Below, in pieces: positions 16,791-26,492 of a stretch of 64,000 nucleotides of DNA. Each line of letters begins with the position of its first letter. Positions within the stretch are counted from its first letter, which is position 1. Made by a program: the position numbers and the translations under genes. Source of the stretch: Pseudomonas fluorescens (GTDB lineage: Bacteria; Pseudomonadota; Gammaproteobacteria; Pseudomonadales; Pseudomonadaceae); the NCBI RefSeq assembly GCF_902497785.1, contig NZ_CABVHK010000009.1, positions 186,001 through 250,000 on the forward strand, written 5' to 3'. The notes beneath the pieces are model-generated. The model ran no database searches. It was not told where the DNA came from and was given only the letters and a program-made list of their open reading frames with translations.

Positions 16791-19543
16791 TGCGTAGCGG
16801 CGATTCGGGCAATCGCACTCCCACGTGGAAAGGCTGGCGCAATCCATTGCGCCCTCGCGCGACCTTGGCCGATGAGGCCGCACTCTATGCGCACAACCCC
16901 AGCTTCACCGATTACCTGCCTTGGGTCGAATACCTCGACACTGAGCAGTGTTTTCTACTGGATGACAATCGCTCGGTGGGTGCGGTGTTCGAGTTGCTGC
17001 CCATCGGCACCGAAGGGCGCGAACCCGATTGGCTGATGGCGGTCCGCGACGCCCTCGAAGACGCCCTGCAAGATAGCTTTGACGAGCTGGATCAAGCGCC
17101 TTGGGTGGCGCAGTTTTTCTGTCAAGACGACAACGACTTCACACCCTACCTGACCCAGCTCACCGATTATATTCAGAACAGCGCGCGAGGTACGGTCTTC
17201 ACCGAGGCGTATTTGCAGCTCAGCCGCCGTCATCTGAAGGCCATCGCCAAGCCCGGTGGTCTGTTTGAGGATCAGGTGGTGACGCGCCTGCCCTGGCGCG
17301 GCAATAACCGACGGGTGCGTCTGGTGGTCTATCGCTGGCTTGAATCTGACGCTGAGGAGACGGGACTCACCCCGGTGCAATCCCTGCAACAGGCTTGCGA
17401 ACGTATCCGTGCTTCGTTGCAGGCGTGCGGGGTGCACTCAACGCGAGTCGATGGCCGAGGTCTGTATGCCTGGTTATTGCCCTGGTTCAATCCGGCCCCC
17501 AGGCTCACTGATGAAGCGCCCGAAAATTTCTACCGCCGCGTGGCCTATCCGGAGTCGGGTGACGGTGAGTCGCTGGATCTGCCCTTCGATCATGACTTTG
17601 CCGAGCGGCTGTTCTTCAACGAACCGCGTTCGGATGTGCAGCACGGACTCTGGTTTTTCGACGATCAACCCCACCGGGTGATAGTGGTGGACAAACTGCG
17701 GCGGGCACCATCGATTGGTCAACTCACCGGCGAAACCCGCAAGGGTGACGCGGTGAATGCGCTGTTCGACCAGTTACCCGAAGGTACGGTGACGAGTCTG
17801 ACCTTAATGGTCAAACCACAGGATGTACTCGAGGATCAGTTGAACCGCCTAGCTCGCAAAGCCATCGGTGAAAACCTGGCCTCGACCCAGACTCGTCAGG
17901 ATGTCGAAGAGGCTCGCGCGATCATCGGCCGCCAGCACAAGCTGTACCGAGGAACCCTGGCGTTCTACGTACGCGGTCACGATGAACAGCAATTGCACCA
18001 GCGCTCGGTCAGCCTGGCCAACGCGCTGTTGGGCGCGGGGCTGCAACCGGTAAGTGAAGGCGATGAGGTCGCCGCCTGCAACAGCTACCTGCGTTGGTTA
18101 CCGATGGCTTACAACCCGGCCCGCGACACGCGTAACTGGTACACCCGCCTGATGTTCGCCCAGCACCTAGCGAACCTGGTTCCGGTCTGGGGCCGCAGCA
18201 CCGGCACCGGCCACCCGGGCATCACCCTGTTCAACCGCGGCGGCTCGCCATTGAGCTTCGACCCATTGTCACGCCTGGATCGGGCCATGAACGGTCATCT
18301 GCTGTTGTTCGGCCCCACCGGTGCCGGGAAGTCGGCGACCTTGGTCACCCTACTGATGCAGGTCATGGCCGTGTACCGCCCTCGCCTGTTTATCGTAGAG
18401 GCCGGCAACTCATTCGGCTTGCAGGGAGACTACTTCGCGACACAGGGCCTGTCGGTCAACAAGATCCAATTGAAACCTGGCGCCTCGGTCTGTCTCGCCC
18501 CGTTCGCCGATGCTTGGCGCCTGGTCGAGCAGCCGGATCAGGTGGCGAGTCTGTCGATCGATGAGCTGGACGATGAGGTGGTAACCAGTCACGAAGACCA
18601 GCGCGATGTTCTCGGCGAACTGGAAATCACTGCCCGCCTGATGATCACCGGCGGCGAGGCCAAAGAAGAGGCGCGCATGAGTCGAGCCGATCGCAGCTTG
18701 ATCCGCGAGTGCATTCTCGATGCGGCGCAGACCTGCGTCGCGGCGGGTCGCCAGGTACTGACCCGCGACGTACGCGACGCCTTGCTGGGCATCGCCGCCG
18801 ACCCGCACTTGCCGGAGAAACGTCGCGAGCGTGCCCAGGAAATGGGCGAGTCCATCGACCTATTTTGCCAGGGTTTCGAGGGTGAACTGTTCGATCGCGA
18901 AGGCACGCCTTGGCCCGAGAGCGATGTGACCATTGTCGACCTTGCCACTTACGCGCGCGAAGGCTACGAGGCACAGATGTCCATCAGCTACATCAGCTTG
19001 ATGAACACCGTGAACAACCTCGCCGAGCGCGACCAGTACCTGGGCCGACCGATCATCATGGTCACCGACGAGGGTCATATCATCACCAAGAACCCGTTGC
19101 TGGCGCCGTTCGTGGTCAAGGGGACGAAGATGTGGCGCAAGCTCGGCGCTTGGTTCTGGCTGGCGACGCAGAACCTTGCTGATTTTCCCACGGCTGCGCA
19201 GACCATGCTCAACATGATCGAATGGTGGATTTGTTTGAATATGCCGCCCGCGGAAATCGAAGAAATCGCACGGTTCAAGAAGCTTTCACCTGCGCAGAAA
19301 GCCCTGTTGCTCTCCGCCAGCAAAGAGCCGGGGAAATACACCGAGGGAGTGGTGCTGTCGAAAAAGCTCGAGACGCTGTTTCGAGCCGTGCCACCCAGTC
19401 TTTACCTCGCTTTGGCCATGACAGAGCCCGAGGAAAAAGCCGAACGCTGGACACTGATGCAGGAGAATGGCTGTTCGGAGTTGGAAGCGGCTTACCGGGT
19501 AGCTGAACGGATCGATAGCGCACGAGGAATAGAGCCCATATAA
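16790..19543 (+). CDS. Conjugative transfer ATPase (TraC/VirB4-type)
   Basis: 917 aa, full family length, starting at a GTG overlapping the upstream stop. Walker A is GPTGAGKSATLVTL near residue 507, and a Walker B-like IIMVTDEGHIIT lies near 758. The protein matches the PFL_4706 (TIGR03744) family of inner-membrane-associated ATPases that power pilus and channel assembly. The gene is intact, but several partners are missing or truncated in this window, so a working transfer apparatus is unlikely. Confidence 0.92.
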   Translation: MRSGDSGNRTPTWKGWRNPLRPRATLADEAALYAHNPSFTDYLPWVEYLDTEQCFLLDDNRSVGAVFELLPIGTEGREPDWLMAVRDALEDALQDSFDELDQAPWVAQFFCQDDNDFTPYLTQLTDYIQNSARGTVFTEAYLQLSRRHLKAIAKPGGLFEDQVVTRLPWRGNNRRVRLVVYRWLESDAEETGLTPVQSLQQACERIRASLQACGVHSTRVDGRGLYAWLLPWFNPAPRLTDEAPENFYRRVAYPESGDGESLDLPFDHDFAERLFFNEPRSDVQHGLWFFDDQPHRVIVVDKLRRAPSIGQLTGETRKGDAVNALFDQLPEGTVTSLTLMVKPQDVLEDQLNRLARKAIGENLASTQTRQDVEEARAIIGRQHKLYRGTLAFYVRGHDEQQLHQRSVSLANALLGAGLQPVSEGDEVAACNSYLRWLPMAYNPARDTRNWYTRLMFAQHLANLVPVWGRSTGTGHPGITLFNRGGSPLSFDPLSRLDRAMNGHLLLFGPTGAGKSATLVTLLMQVMAVYRPRLFIVEAGNSFGLQGDYFATQGLSVNKIQLKPGASVCLAPFADAWRLVEQPDQVASLSIDELDDEVVTSHEDQRDVLGELEITARLMITGGEAKEEARMSRADRSLIRECILDAAQTCVAAGRQVLTRDVRDALLGIAADPHLPEKRRERAQEMGESIDLFCQGFEGELFDREGTPWPESDVTIVDLATYAREGYEAQMSISYISLMNTVNNLAERDQYLGRPIIMVTDEGHIITKNPLLAPFVVKGTKMWRKLGAWFWLATQNLADFPTAAQTMLNMIEWWICLNMPPAEIEEIARFKKLSPAQKALLLSASKEPGKYTEGVVLSKKLETLFRAVPPSLYLALAMTEPEEKAERWTLMQENGCSELEAAYRVAERIDSARGIEPI

Positions 19544-19580
19544 GGGAGGTGTGGCGCTCCCAGCTTGGCCAATCCGGCAG

Positions 19581-20315
19581 CTAGCCGTTGGACACCTTTT
19601 CAACGTAGGCATCCATGAACCAGTCAGGGACCTCATCAACCTTGAACTCAAGGTCCGTCCCATCCGTAACTTCGGCCAGCAGCACCAGATCGGCACCGGA
19701 GTTATCGAAGATGTAGGCCCGGTCCGAAGCAGCAATAGCCACAGGCAGCAGGCTCAGGCAACGGCCGTAGCGCTGTACAATTTTTTCTGTGGGAACTGGG
19801 TGCCCACCTGCCGCGACACGGTTCCTGACCCTGTTGATATTGATGTCAGGGTCTTCAGTTGCCACAAAGTACAGGTAGGTTCGGTATCCAGACTCTCTTG
19901 CCTTGAGCATAAAAGCGATTTTGTCGTCGCTAGACATCACCGTTTCGAAGGTGAAAGACAGCTGGTCTTCGAGGAGCTTGTTCCGGATGAAGTCAGAGAG
20001 CACGGAGGCAAAATAGGAGTTCATCGCGACCGTCTGGAAATTCAGGCCGTTGCTGCTAAAGCCTATGTTGGTCGCCTCCTCATCGAGCCGGGCAGACCTG
20101 ACCAGCCGATGCTCCCTAATGAAACCGAGGACCTCATCACCCTCAACTTCCAGTTGAAAATCACTGAACTCCAGACGACCGCTGTCTTTGGCAGCCTTCT
20201 CGATTTCATCCGGGTTAATGTAGATACCGATCAGGTGGGAAGGGATGGCACTCTTCATCGTGCTCTTGCCGGAGCCGTTGGGTCCAGCAAAGACCCTCAA
20301 CCGAGGGACAGTCAT
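19581..20315 (-). CDS. Zeta-type toxin / AAA ATPase
   Basis: 244 aa; start at 20315, where ATG overlaps the upstream antitoxin stop (ATGA). The Walker A motif GPNGSGKST is at residues 11-19 and is followed by YINPDEIEKAA. FTFETVMSS resembles the substrate-binding strand of zeta and PezT kinases. Such enzymes phosphorylate UDP-N-acetylglucosamine or other nucleotide substrates; the real substrate of this short COG4185-like group is not established. It is convergent with the transfer ATPase and lies where other transfer genes are expected. Confidence 0.8.
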   Translation of the reverse strand: MTVPRLRVFAGPNGSGKSTMKSAIPSHLIGIYINPDEIEKAAKDSGRLEFSDFQLEVEGDEVLGFIREHRLVRSARLDEEATNIGFSSNGLNFQTVAMNSYFASVLSDFIRNKLLEDQLSFTFETVMSSDDKIAFMLKARESGYRTYLYFVATEDPDININRVRNRVAAGGHPVPTEKIVQRYGRCLSLLPVAIAASDRAYIFDNSGADLVLLAEVTDGTDLEFKVDEVPDWFMDAYVEKVSNG

Positions 20316-20560
20316 GAGCAACGGCGCACCTTAATGACGCCACCCAGAGTCACTTTGTGCTTGGGCTTGGCCACCCGAATGACTTTGTGCTTACCGTCAG
20401 CAGTCGTTTCAACAAGCATGCCGTTCATGACTTCCATCACACTGCGGCCGGCAGCCAGGGCGTTGATATAGGCGGTATTGATGGCGCCTTCAGCCATGAC
20501 CGGGATCTTATCCTCCAGTCGGCTCACCAGATCGTCACTCAACACTCGTTTGGCTTTCAT
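20312..20560 (-). CDS. Antitoxin partner of zeta-type toxin
   Basis: 82 aa from the ATG at 20560, which has GTGGAG seven bases upstream. It is a small basic protein with a helical N-terminal half (KRVLSDDLVSRLEDKIPVMA) and a C-terminal strand-rich part with the sequence TLGGVIKVRR. It precedes and overlaps the toxin gene, the usual layout of a toxin-antitoxin pair. I do not recognise a named antitoxin family. Confidence 0.7.
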   Translation of the reverse strand: MKAKRVLSDDLVSRLEDKIPVMAEGAINTAYINALAAGRSVMEVMNGMLVETTADGKHKVIRVAKPKHKVTLGGVIKVRRCS

Positions 20561-20572
20561 ATCGCGCTCCAC

Positions 20573-20925
20573 GTTCTCAGAGCGTGCAGAATCTGCACTT
20601 AATCAGAATCTTAGCTACGTAAACCTGTTTGTAACAGGGCGAAAGCTACTTCTGTCAGCCTTCATTCTAGAGGAATGGCGTCTGGAACCATACCTTTCAA
20701 GAGATTTTCACGTTCGATGCATGACCGGTGGCATTTGAAGCAAGTGCCGCCCTTGGTGCAGCGCCCAAATAAGGGAAGCACAATCCCCCACCGAGTTGTT
20801 CAGCCGGTGGAAAAAACGCGCCAGCGAAGCGGCAATCGTTCTTAAACTGCATGGTCTGTGTCGATGCAGCCAGGTTGAGTGCAAACGGGCGATCAAGACG
20901 ATGCAATCGCCCATAAGCAACAGGG
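20573..20925. other. Intergenic, no gene recognised
   Basis: 353 bases between two minus-strand small genes. They should carry the promoter of the toxin-antitoxin pair near 20,575-20,700. Overlapping short open frames on both strands show no protein-like pattern, and I see no strong repeat. Confidence 0.45.
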
Positions 20926-21183
20926 TTACTGTGACACGCTCCGAAGCCGTTGCTGAATTCTCAACAGAAAACCGGCTTCGAAGGCATCTTGGCAGTCACC
21001 GACAGGAAAGGTCTTGCGCGTTTGCGCCAGTTCCCACCACAAAGGAATATCGGTCGTTGCCTCAAGCCAAGCCTGGGCACATTGCACACCACGCTCGATC
21101 ATCGGCGAAAATTCGCTGCCCCAAGGTGTCAGAAGACTTGGGCAACCATCCGCCGCAGGAATTGAAATGTAGTTTTGGTCCAT
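20926..21183 (-). CDS. Small hypothetical element protein
   Basis: 85 aa from the ATG at 21183. The segments YISIPAADGCPSLLTPWGSE, AWLEATTDIPLWWELAQTRK and DAFEAGFLLRIQQRL look like a compact conserved protein rather than chance. I cannot name the family. The longer frame to 21354 adds a leader that reads as noise. It is divergent from the XRE regulator. Confidence 0.55.
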   Translation of the reverse strand: MDQNYISIPAADGCPSLLTPWGSEFSPMIERGVQCAQAWLEATTDIPLWWELAQTRKTFPVGDCQDAFEAGFLLRIQQRLRSVSQ

Positions 21184-21352
21184 ACACACCCTAAATTTCT
21201 GATTTATTGTTAGATGCTGGGCGCAGCTTCGAAAAGCGTAACGACACCAAATGAACGCTCGATACCAGGCATGAACACCAAATGGCCTAGTTGAATGCCA
21301 ATGTAGACTATATCCCGTGGATTGAGAGTCCCTCAAGGCGCAATTTGCGCGC

Positions 21353-21607
21353 ATGACTCAAGACTACGAACAACTTCGTCTGCAACTGGCGGAGAACATC
21401 CGCTGGATGCGGCGCGTAAAGAACCTTACCCAGGAGCAGCTGGCGCTCATGGCCGAGGTGGATCGCACCTACGTCAGCCAAATCGAACGATGCGCGGGCA
21501 ACCCCTCGCTGTTGGTCCTGTGCAAACTCGCCAATATTTTCGAAATCACCACAGATCAACTACTTGTAGACGCCGATACCCTGCGCAGCTCCCTTCACGT
21601 CAAATAA
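21353..21607 (+). CDS. XRE-family transcriptional regulator
   Basis: 84 aa, almost entirely one HTH_3 domain: LRLQLAENIRWMRRVKNLTQ, EQLALMAEVDRTYVSQIER, GNPSLLVLCKLANIFEITTD. It is a Cro/C1-like DNA-binding protein similar to the controller proteins carried by integrative elements. It is divergent from the small gene at 20926-21183, which it may control. Confidence 0.88.
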   Translation: MTQDYEQLRLQLAENIRWMRRVKNLTQEQLALMAEVDRTYVSQIERCAGNPSLLVLCKLANIFEITTDQLLVDADTLRSSLHVK

Positions 21608-21712
21608 TAGACCCACGCCTCACAAATCCGATAGATCCGCCTTCATAATTCCCACTGACAGTCTTCAGTCCCTAACCGAACCTGCCCAGGCCATACACCG
21701 AGAGCCTGGATA

Positions 21713-22669
21713 ATGCCTGTTGCCTGCTCGTCACTTCCGCCCACAAAACTAAGGCCCTTGGCGCTAAGCATTCTGCTGGCGTGCGGCCCAAGCATGGCGC
21801 TGGACACCGTCAGCATCACCTCCTCCGTGCTTTCGCCAAACTGTCTCGAATACAGGGTCGTCGGCATTTGTTTCTGGCTACTCTGCACGCCCTTCGGCTG
21901 CACAGTCAAAACCTCGACCAAGGTTCGTCATTTCATTCCTGAACTGGTCGTCTCGAGCTACGCCACCACCGGCAATAACCCCTGGACCGAGATGACCACC
22001 CTCTCCGCTCCCATCAGCGGTGCAGAAGGTGGCGGCAACCTGATCACGCCGAACGCCCGCCGCGACAACCTGCCTCGATTCAAGAACGTTGATGGCATCG
22101 GCCACCCCGGTGGCTGGGTCGCAACGCAATTGGCTTCGCAATCCGGCTATGCCTGCGCCAGCGGTGCAACTGCATTAATGCCTTACTACCTGAGTACCCT
22201 GGACTCACTGGCCTGGCGCCATGGCATCCCAGAAAGTTTCTACCCCGAATCGCTCATGCCGGGGATCCGTGAAATTGGTCGTCAGGTCTCGGGAAACATG
22301 TGGGGCAACGTTTATCCCCGGCAGGGCTTTCTGGTACAGCCCGACGATTTCAAGGCGGCCGCAGTCATGGCGCAACGCGCCGGCGATGTGATTACCCACA
22401 ACTGGCAGCCGCATGTGTACTTACCACTCACGCCCGCCAAACGCGACGGCTACTGGCCGCCTGGCCCGATCGTTGAAAACGACGCTTCGACCCACAAATG
22501 GCAATTGCTCTACCCCCAGGTGCAGCCCACGTGCGCCATCTTCCCCAGCGATCCGGTACAGAGCGCGGATGGCGGCTACGCCTGGTCGCTGTGGCGTCCC
22601 TATAGCTGCTGCAAACGTGAGGGACAGACCTTCCTGTTCAGCATCGACTTCGAAGGAGGTGCTTCATGA
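21713..22669 (+). CDS. TraU-type transfer protein, PFL_4710 family
   Basis: 318 aa. It has a signal sequence (LALSILLACGPSMA), then VSITSSVLSPNCLEYRVVGI and a cysteine-rich CFWLLCTPFGC motif, and ends in WSLWRPYSCCKREGQTFLF. This is the TIGR03756 family, homologous to TraU of F-type systems, a periplasmic protein needed for DNA transfer. The PFL_4709-type gene and thioredoxin-type genes normally found between the ATPase and this gene are absent, their place being taken by the toxin-antitoxin and regulator genes. Confidence 0.85.
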   Translation: MPVACSSLPPTKLRPLALSILLACGPSMALDTVSITSSVLSPNCLEYRVVGICFWLLCTPFGCTVKTSTKVRHFIPELVVSSYATTGNNPWTEMTTLSAPISGAEGGGNLITPNARRDNLPRFKNVDGIGHPGGWVATQLASQSGYACASGATALMPYYLSTLDSLAWRHGIPESFYPESLMPGIREIGRQVSGNMWGNVYPRQGFLVQPDDFKAAAVMAQRAGDVITHNWQPHVYLPLTPAKRDGYWPPGPIVENDASTHKWQLLYPQVQPTCAIFPSDPVQSADGGYAWSLWRPYSCCKREGQTFLFSIDFEGGAS

Positions 22670-23157
22670 GTCGGCTTCTCGCGCGGCCCTGGTTGGGCAC
22701 GATGAGTCTGTTGCTCTGTGGACTGCTCGCCATTGCCACACATGCCTACGCCGCCGAGGGCGATTACCGTCTGGGTACTCAAGGTGAAGTACTCGACGAC
22801 CGAGTGATGTACACCATTGGTGGCGGCTCGGCAGTCGGCTCACCGAGCTCGCTCTACCGACCCAGTGGTCTCGGTGTCGGCGGGTCATGGCGGGCGAACA
22901 TGATGTGCGGAAACATGAGCCTCACCAACACCCTGCAAAACCAGCTGAACGGCGTCACCGAAGGTTTCCAGCAGATCATGGGCAGCATCGTGCAGAACGC
23001 GACCCAAGCCGTGATGTCGCTGCCGGCGTTGATCATCCAACGCGCCAACCCCGGCCTCTATGAGTTGTTGAGCAACGGGGTGAACCGTCTACGGCTAGCA
23101 GGACCAAAGGGTTCGCATCCAGGTACTGCTCAAACGAGCTCTCTTCAGCGAAAATGA
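22666..23157 (+). pseudogene. 3'-truncated transfer protein, PFL_4711 family
   Basis: The N-terminal part is intact: a signal peptide to about residue 28, then YRLGTQGEVLDDRVMYTIGG, GVGGSWRANMMCGNMS and IIQRANPGLYELLSNGV. Family members run to about 450 residues; here homology stops near residue 140 and the rest is read through DNA from an inverted helicase gene. The start overlaps the upstream stop. Confidence 0.75.
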
Positions 23158-25375
23158 TCTTCACCCCAGGGCAGGAGACTTTGTAGCTGTCGTTCAGTAA
23201 CCGTATCGTGATGTCAGGAAGCTGACACTCCGTGCCATCTGCTGCTATGGCGATGACAGGCACTTCTAGTGTCAGATCGTCGGTCCGCTGAGGCTTGCCA
23301 AGCTCGACATCAAGCAGGTTGAAGATCTCACCATTGAGCGCCAGCGAAATTTTCTGCTCGTTTTCGATCGCAATGGGCTCAGGCCAATCAGCATAGAAGA
23401 GTCCAGTTGGCCAGGCTCCCTCAATCTTCTCCGAGCGAATCACATCCTTGAGCACTTCAGAAGGGTTGATCGTGGCATCGTTGAGTTTCTGCGAGGCACG
23501 TTTGCACCACTCAATCCAGTAAATGATGCTGGAAGAGTTCATCTCCCAGATTTTCCCCTTGTGAGAGCAGCCAACGGTGGTGCGCTGTCCATCTTCGTAG
23601 CCCGTCGCGAAGATGTTGGACTTCTTCGCCGTGCCGTTCTCGATTTCACTGATGACGGTATTGATGTCGCGCCCGACGTGCATCGTGAATCTCAGATCCT
23701 TGCGTGTCCTGGACAGCCCTACGTTCTGCAGCTTCATGAGCTTGATGTCGTGCAGAGTTCGGAATGTAGGCTCGCCGTTGATTCGCCTGGCATCTTTTGC
23801 AATCAAATTCAAAAACCGCGTCGCTTGCGACTCATCACCGGAGGAGTGAATGAATAGCGTCTTGTCGGGCGCGTGGTAGTACGCTAGGTAGAGAATCCAG
23901 TTGGTGTCAACGATCGCTGATGTCTGAGCCCATCCGACGGGAGATTCTCGTCGCGTCACCATGATGATGGTGTCTGAATCGTCGTTGATAGAAAGGAACT
24001 GCAGCGGTTCTTTCTTCTGCGAGAAGTGGTTGGCTTTCTCTGGCCGCCACTGGTCGCGCTCCACATGGTAGGCGATCGCACTGATTTTGGGGTTGGGGTT
24101 CAACCCGAAAATGTCCTCGGAGTCAGCATCATCTGGGAACTGCTCAGTGAATGTCTCCTTCTCGACCTCGCGGGCGATCTTGTCATGGCTCACGTCTCGA
24201 ATCACGGCGCTCCAATCAGCACTTTCCTTGTAAAGCACCGACATCTGGTAATCGACTTTCTGGTTGGCGATGTTCGAGACGAATTTGGCATCACCTAGCG
24301 TGTCATCAACCCGGGTTAGACGACCGATGAACTGTAAGGTGACGGCCGGACTGCGATGCTGGTCGTGAATAGCCGCGATTTTCAACTCAGGCAGGTCAAA
24401 GCCTTCGCCCAGCATGTCCACGCAGACGATGATCTTGTATTTCTTCTCGACAATTTCACCCAGCAGTTTGACCCGATTCGGCACCTTGCTGTGGATGAGA
24501 ATGGGTGAGAGGTCTTCATGCTTTTTGTAGAGTTCAAACAGGGATTCAGCCCGTTTTTGAGATCGTGCACGTACCATCAGTAGGTGGTTGAAGCCTTGTT
24601 CTCGATCGCCTCGTAACAACTCTACCGCCTTATCAGCAACCACTTGGTCAGCCAGTTCCAGGTTGTATTCGCGCACCGGGTGAAATTCGATCGCTTTGAA
24701 GTAGCCATCGATCTGCGCATCCTTCAACGGGTAGTTGTAGATAATTTTGCCTTCAAGAGGCTGGTTGTCCTCCCTGAAAGGCGTAGCAGTAAACTGCAGG
24801 CATGGCTTCTCTTTGAACGCGGTTTTCACCCTGCCCCACGTCATGGCGGCCACATGATGCGTTTCATCGATGATCAGGTGGCTGCAGAGCTCAGCTAAGG
24901 CTTGAAGGGACTCTGTGTCGAATCGCTGCAATGCTTGCGGGGTAGCGACAATTACATTCGCCTCGGCAAGCTGTTGCACATCTTCAGCCGACATTCCTGA
25001 GCCGATCGCCCTCACCACAGGGTTAAGTGCTGTGGCAGAAACAGCACCGATCTCCCGAAGTTTTTTCAGCCCGAGGCATTTTTCGACAAGCTGGGAGCGC
25101 AAGGCATCTGACGGGACGAGTACCAATGTCCTTGCCAACCGCCCTGCGATAAGCAAACCAAGCATGGTATCGGTCTTGCCGGTACCCGTTGGCATCACGA
25201 TCGTTGCGGTCGTGGCCGGAGACATCACCAGGTGGCCCAGTGAAGCGTATAGGGCGGCAAGCTGAGGCTTACGCAAGCCTGGCGTATTGGTTTCCCGGAC
25301 TGCCAGGTTGAAATTGAAGAGGTGTTGCTGCCAGCTTTGATAGACGTCTAAGTACTTCCCTGTAGCATCGGCCAT
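23033..25375 (-). pseudogene. SF2 DEAD/DEAH helicase, C-terminus lost
   Basis: 780 codons from the ATG at 25375. Motif I is VMPTGTGKTDT (about residues 60-70), motif II is DETHH (170-174), motif III FTATPF (195-200), and motif VI is QFIGRLTRVDD. The second half (from about 480) is an uncharacterised domain with IVDTNWILYLAYYH. Homology appears to stop at about 23,098; the last 20 or so residues are out-of-frame transfer-gene DNA. Stand-alone helicases of this kind in mobile elements are often parts of defence systems; no partner gene is left here, so the role is open. Confidence 0.75.
23084..23097. other. Deletion junction 2: PFL_4711-type gene to helicase gene
   Basis: To the left lies plus-strand coding sequence for YELLSNGV of the transfer gene; to the right lies minus-strand coding sequence for DANPLVLLAV of a helicase. 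Both proteins lose their C-termini here, so this is a breakpoint that removed everything between them, including the later transfer genes and possibly the integrase side. Confidence 0.65.
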
Positions 25376-25387
25376 TGCATTCACCAC

Positions 25388-25925
25388 ATTGAATGTGAAA
25401 ATCAGCGCTGATTAGTCAGTGGCCACATGCTATCAGTGAACATCATCTTAGGTGTACCCTGAAAAGCAGCGCTCAAACCCGCCACCCGCTCTGCCTTCAT
25501 CAACCGAAGATCGAGGCCAAAAAGTCTAATCTGCGATGGAGGTACACCGAAAGCCATCCGAATCCATCCTGGTCCCTGTCAGAAATCGCCATTCGCGATC
25601 GCTCGTACACCCGGTGCGAATGGGGGCATAGCGAATTTTTTCGACCTGTAACTCCCGCTCTAGAGCCTAGTCAAAATGTTCTTTGGAGAGAACGACCTTG
25701 ACTGTATTTACAGACTTAGGGATTACCACGCTTTGCGGCGCGACTCTGCATCAACCGCAACCGCTCTCCAAATCGGCAACCCTTTAACAAGCGTCTTCGC
25801 GCCTTCAGGCTCTTGTACTGATACGACCTGCCCGGGGAAACGAGAGTCGAACGCCTCTCAAGTGGCATATCTACCGAGATCCAAGATATCCGTGGGAGTA
25901 AATGTGGGAGTATTTTTTAGACATG
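25388..25925. other. Intergenic between helicase and tRNA-Pro
   Basis: About 540 bases with no convincing gene. A plus-strand open frame (25,676-25,963) reads as noise and runs into the tRNA terminator. An integrase gene would normally lie here, next to the attachment site; none is present. The tandem repeat at 25,892-25,912 is the only clear structure. Confidence 0.5.
25892..25912. repeat. Tandem GTGGGAGTA repeat near attachment site
   Basis: GTGGGAGTA occurs at 25892-25900 and again at 25904-25912, a 12-bp period, 58 bases from the tRNA-Pro 3' end. Short direct repeats of this type beside tRNA integration sites can be arm-type integrase binding sites. This is inference. Confidence 0.4.
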
Positions 25926-25953
25926 AAAAAGCCCAACCTTTTCAGATTGGGCT
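25926..25953 (-). terminator. Terminator of tRNA-Pro
   Basis: AGCCCAA (25930-25936) pairs with TTGGGCT (25947-25953) and, read on the minus strand, is followed by a run of T. It lies 17 bases beyond the tRNA 3' end. Confidence 0.75.
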
Positions 25954-25969
25954 AAGTCATTGAAAAATA

Positions 25970-26046
25970 TGGTCGGGACGGAGTGATTCGAACACTCGAC
26001 CCCTAGCACCCCATGCTAGTGCGCTACCGGACTGCGCTACGCCCCG
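25970..26046 (-). tRNA. tRNA-Pro(GGG)
   Basis: 77 bases including encoded CCA (25970-25972). The acceptor stem is CGGGGCG with CGTCCCG (one G-U pair), the anticodon loop is ATGGGGT, giving GGG, and the T arm contains GTTCGAATC. Its 3' end points into the mobile element on the left, so it is the probable integration site. No second copy of its 3' end was found in the left part of the window. Confidence 0.95.
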
Positions 26047-26135
26047 ACTAGGCGTGAATCTCGTTCCTCTTCTCGAAGAACGCTCAAGAATATATCGCAA
26101 GCTTTTGAAAACTGGAAGTATTCAAAAGCATGTTT

Positions 26136-26492
26136 TTATTTCTTGAGCACCACCAGCACGTCTTCCAATTCGGCAATCATCTGGCGAATCATCTGCTTGT
26201 ATTGAGTGGTATCGTCTTTGGCCTCATCGCCGGACAAGCGCAAGCGTGCGCCGCCGATGGTGAAACCTTGATCGTAAAGAAGCGCGCGGATCTGCCGGAT
26301 CATCAGCACGTCCTGTCGCTGATAATACCGGCGGTTTCCGCGTCGTTTGACGGGGTTGAGTTGAGGAAACTCCTGCTCCCAATAGCGCAGCACGTGCGGT
26401 TTTACGGCACACAGCTCGCTGACTTCACCAATGGTGAAGTAGCGTTTGCCTGGGATGACGGGTAGCTCGTCGTTATGACTTGGTTCCAGCAT
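26136..26492 (-). CDS. MerR-family regulator downstream of ihfA
   Basis: 118 aa from the ATG at 26492; an ATG three codons upstream is possible. The MerR winged helix is [20 protein letters not shown] followed by [10 protein letters not shown] and RRYYQRQDV, and the C-terminal helix is short. It overlaps ihfA by 20 bases and ends the translation operon, a fixed arrangement in Pseudomonas. There are no effector cysteines. The regulated genes are unknown. Confidence 0.9.
   Translation of the reverse strand: MLEPSHNDELPVIPGKRYFTIGEVSELCAVKPHVLRYWEQEFPQLNPVKRRGNRRYYQRQDVLMIRQIRALLYDQGFTIGGARLRLSGDEAKDDTTQYKQMIRQMIAELEDVLVVLKK

Noticed and set aside
19551..20471. 306-codon plus-strand open frame
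   Set aside because: Antisense to the zeta-type toxin, which has a clear Walker A motif and a coupled antitoxin.
20796..21194. 132-codon plus-strand open frame
   Set aside because: Overlaps the better-supported minus-strand gene at 20926-21183 and lacks a ribosome-binding site.
25676..25963. Possible gene next to tRNA-Pro
   Set aside because: It runs into the tRNA terminator, has no ribosome-binding site and no recognisable pattern; I looked for an integrase here and found none.
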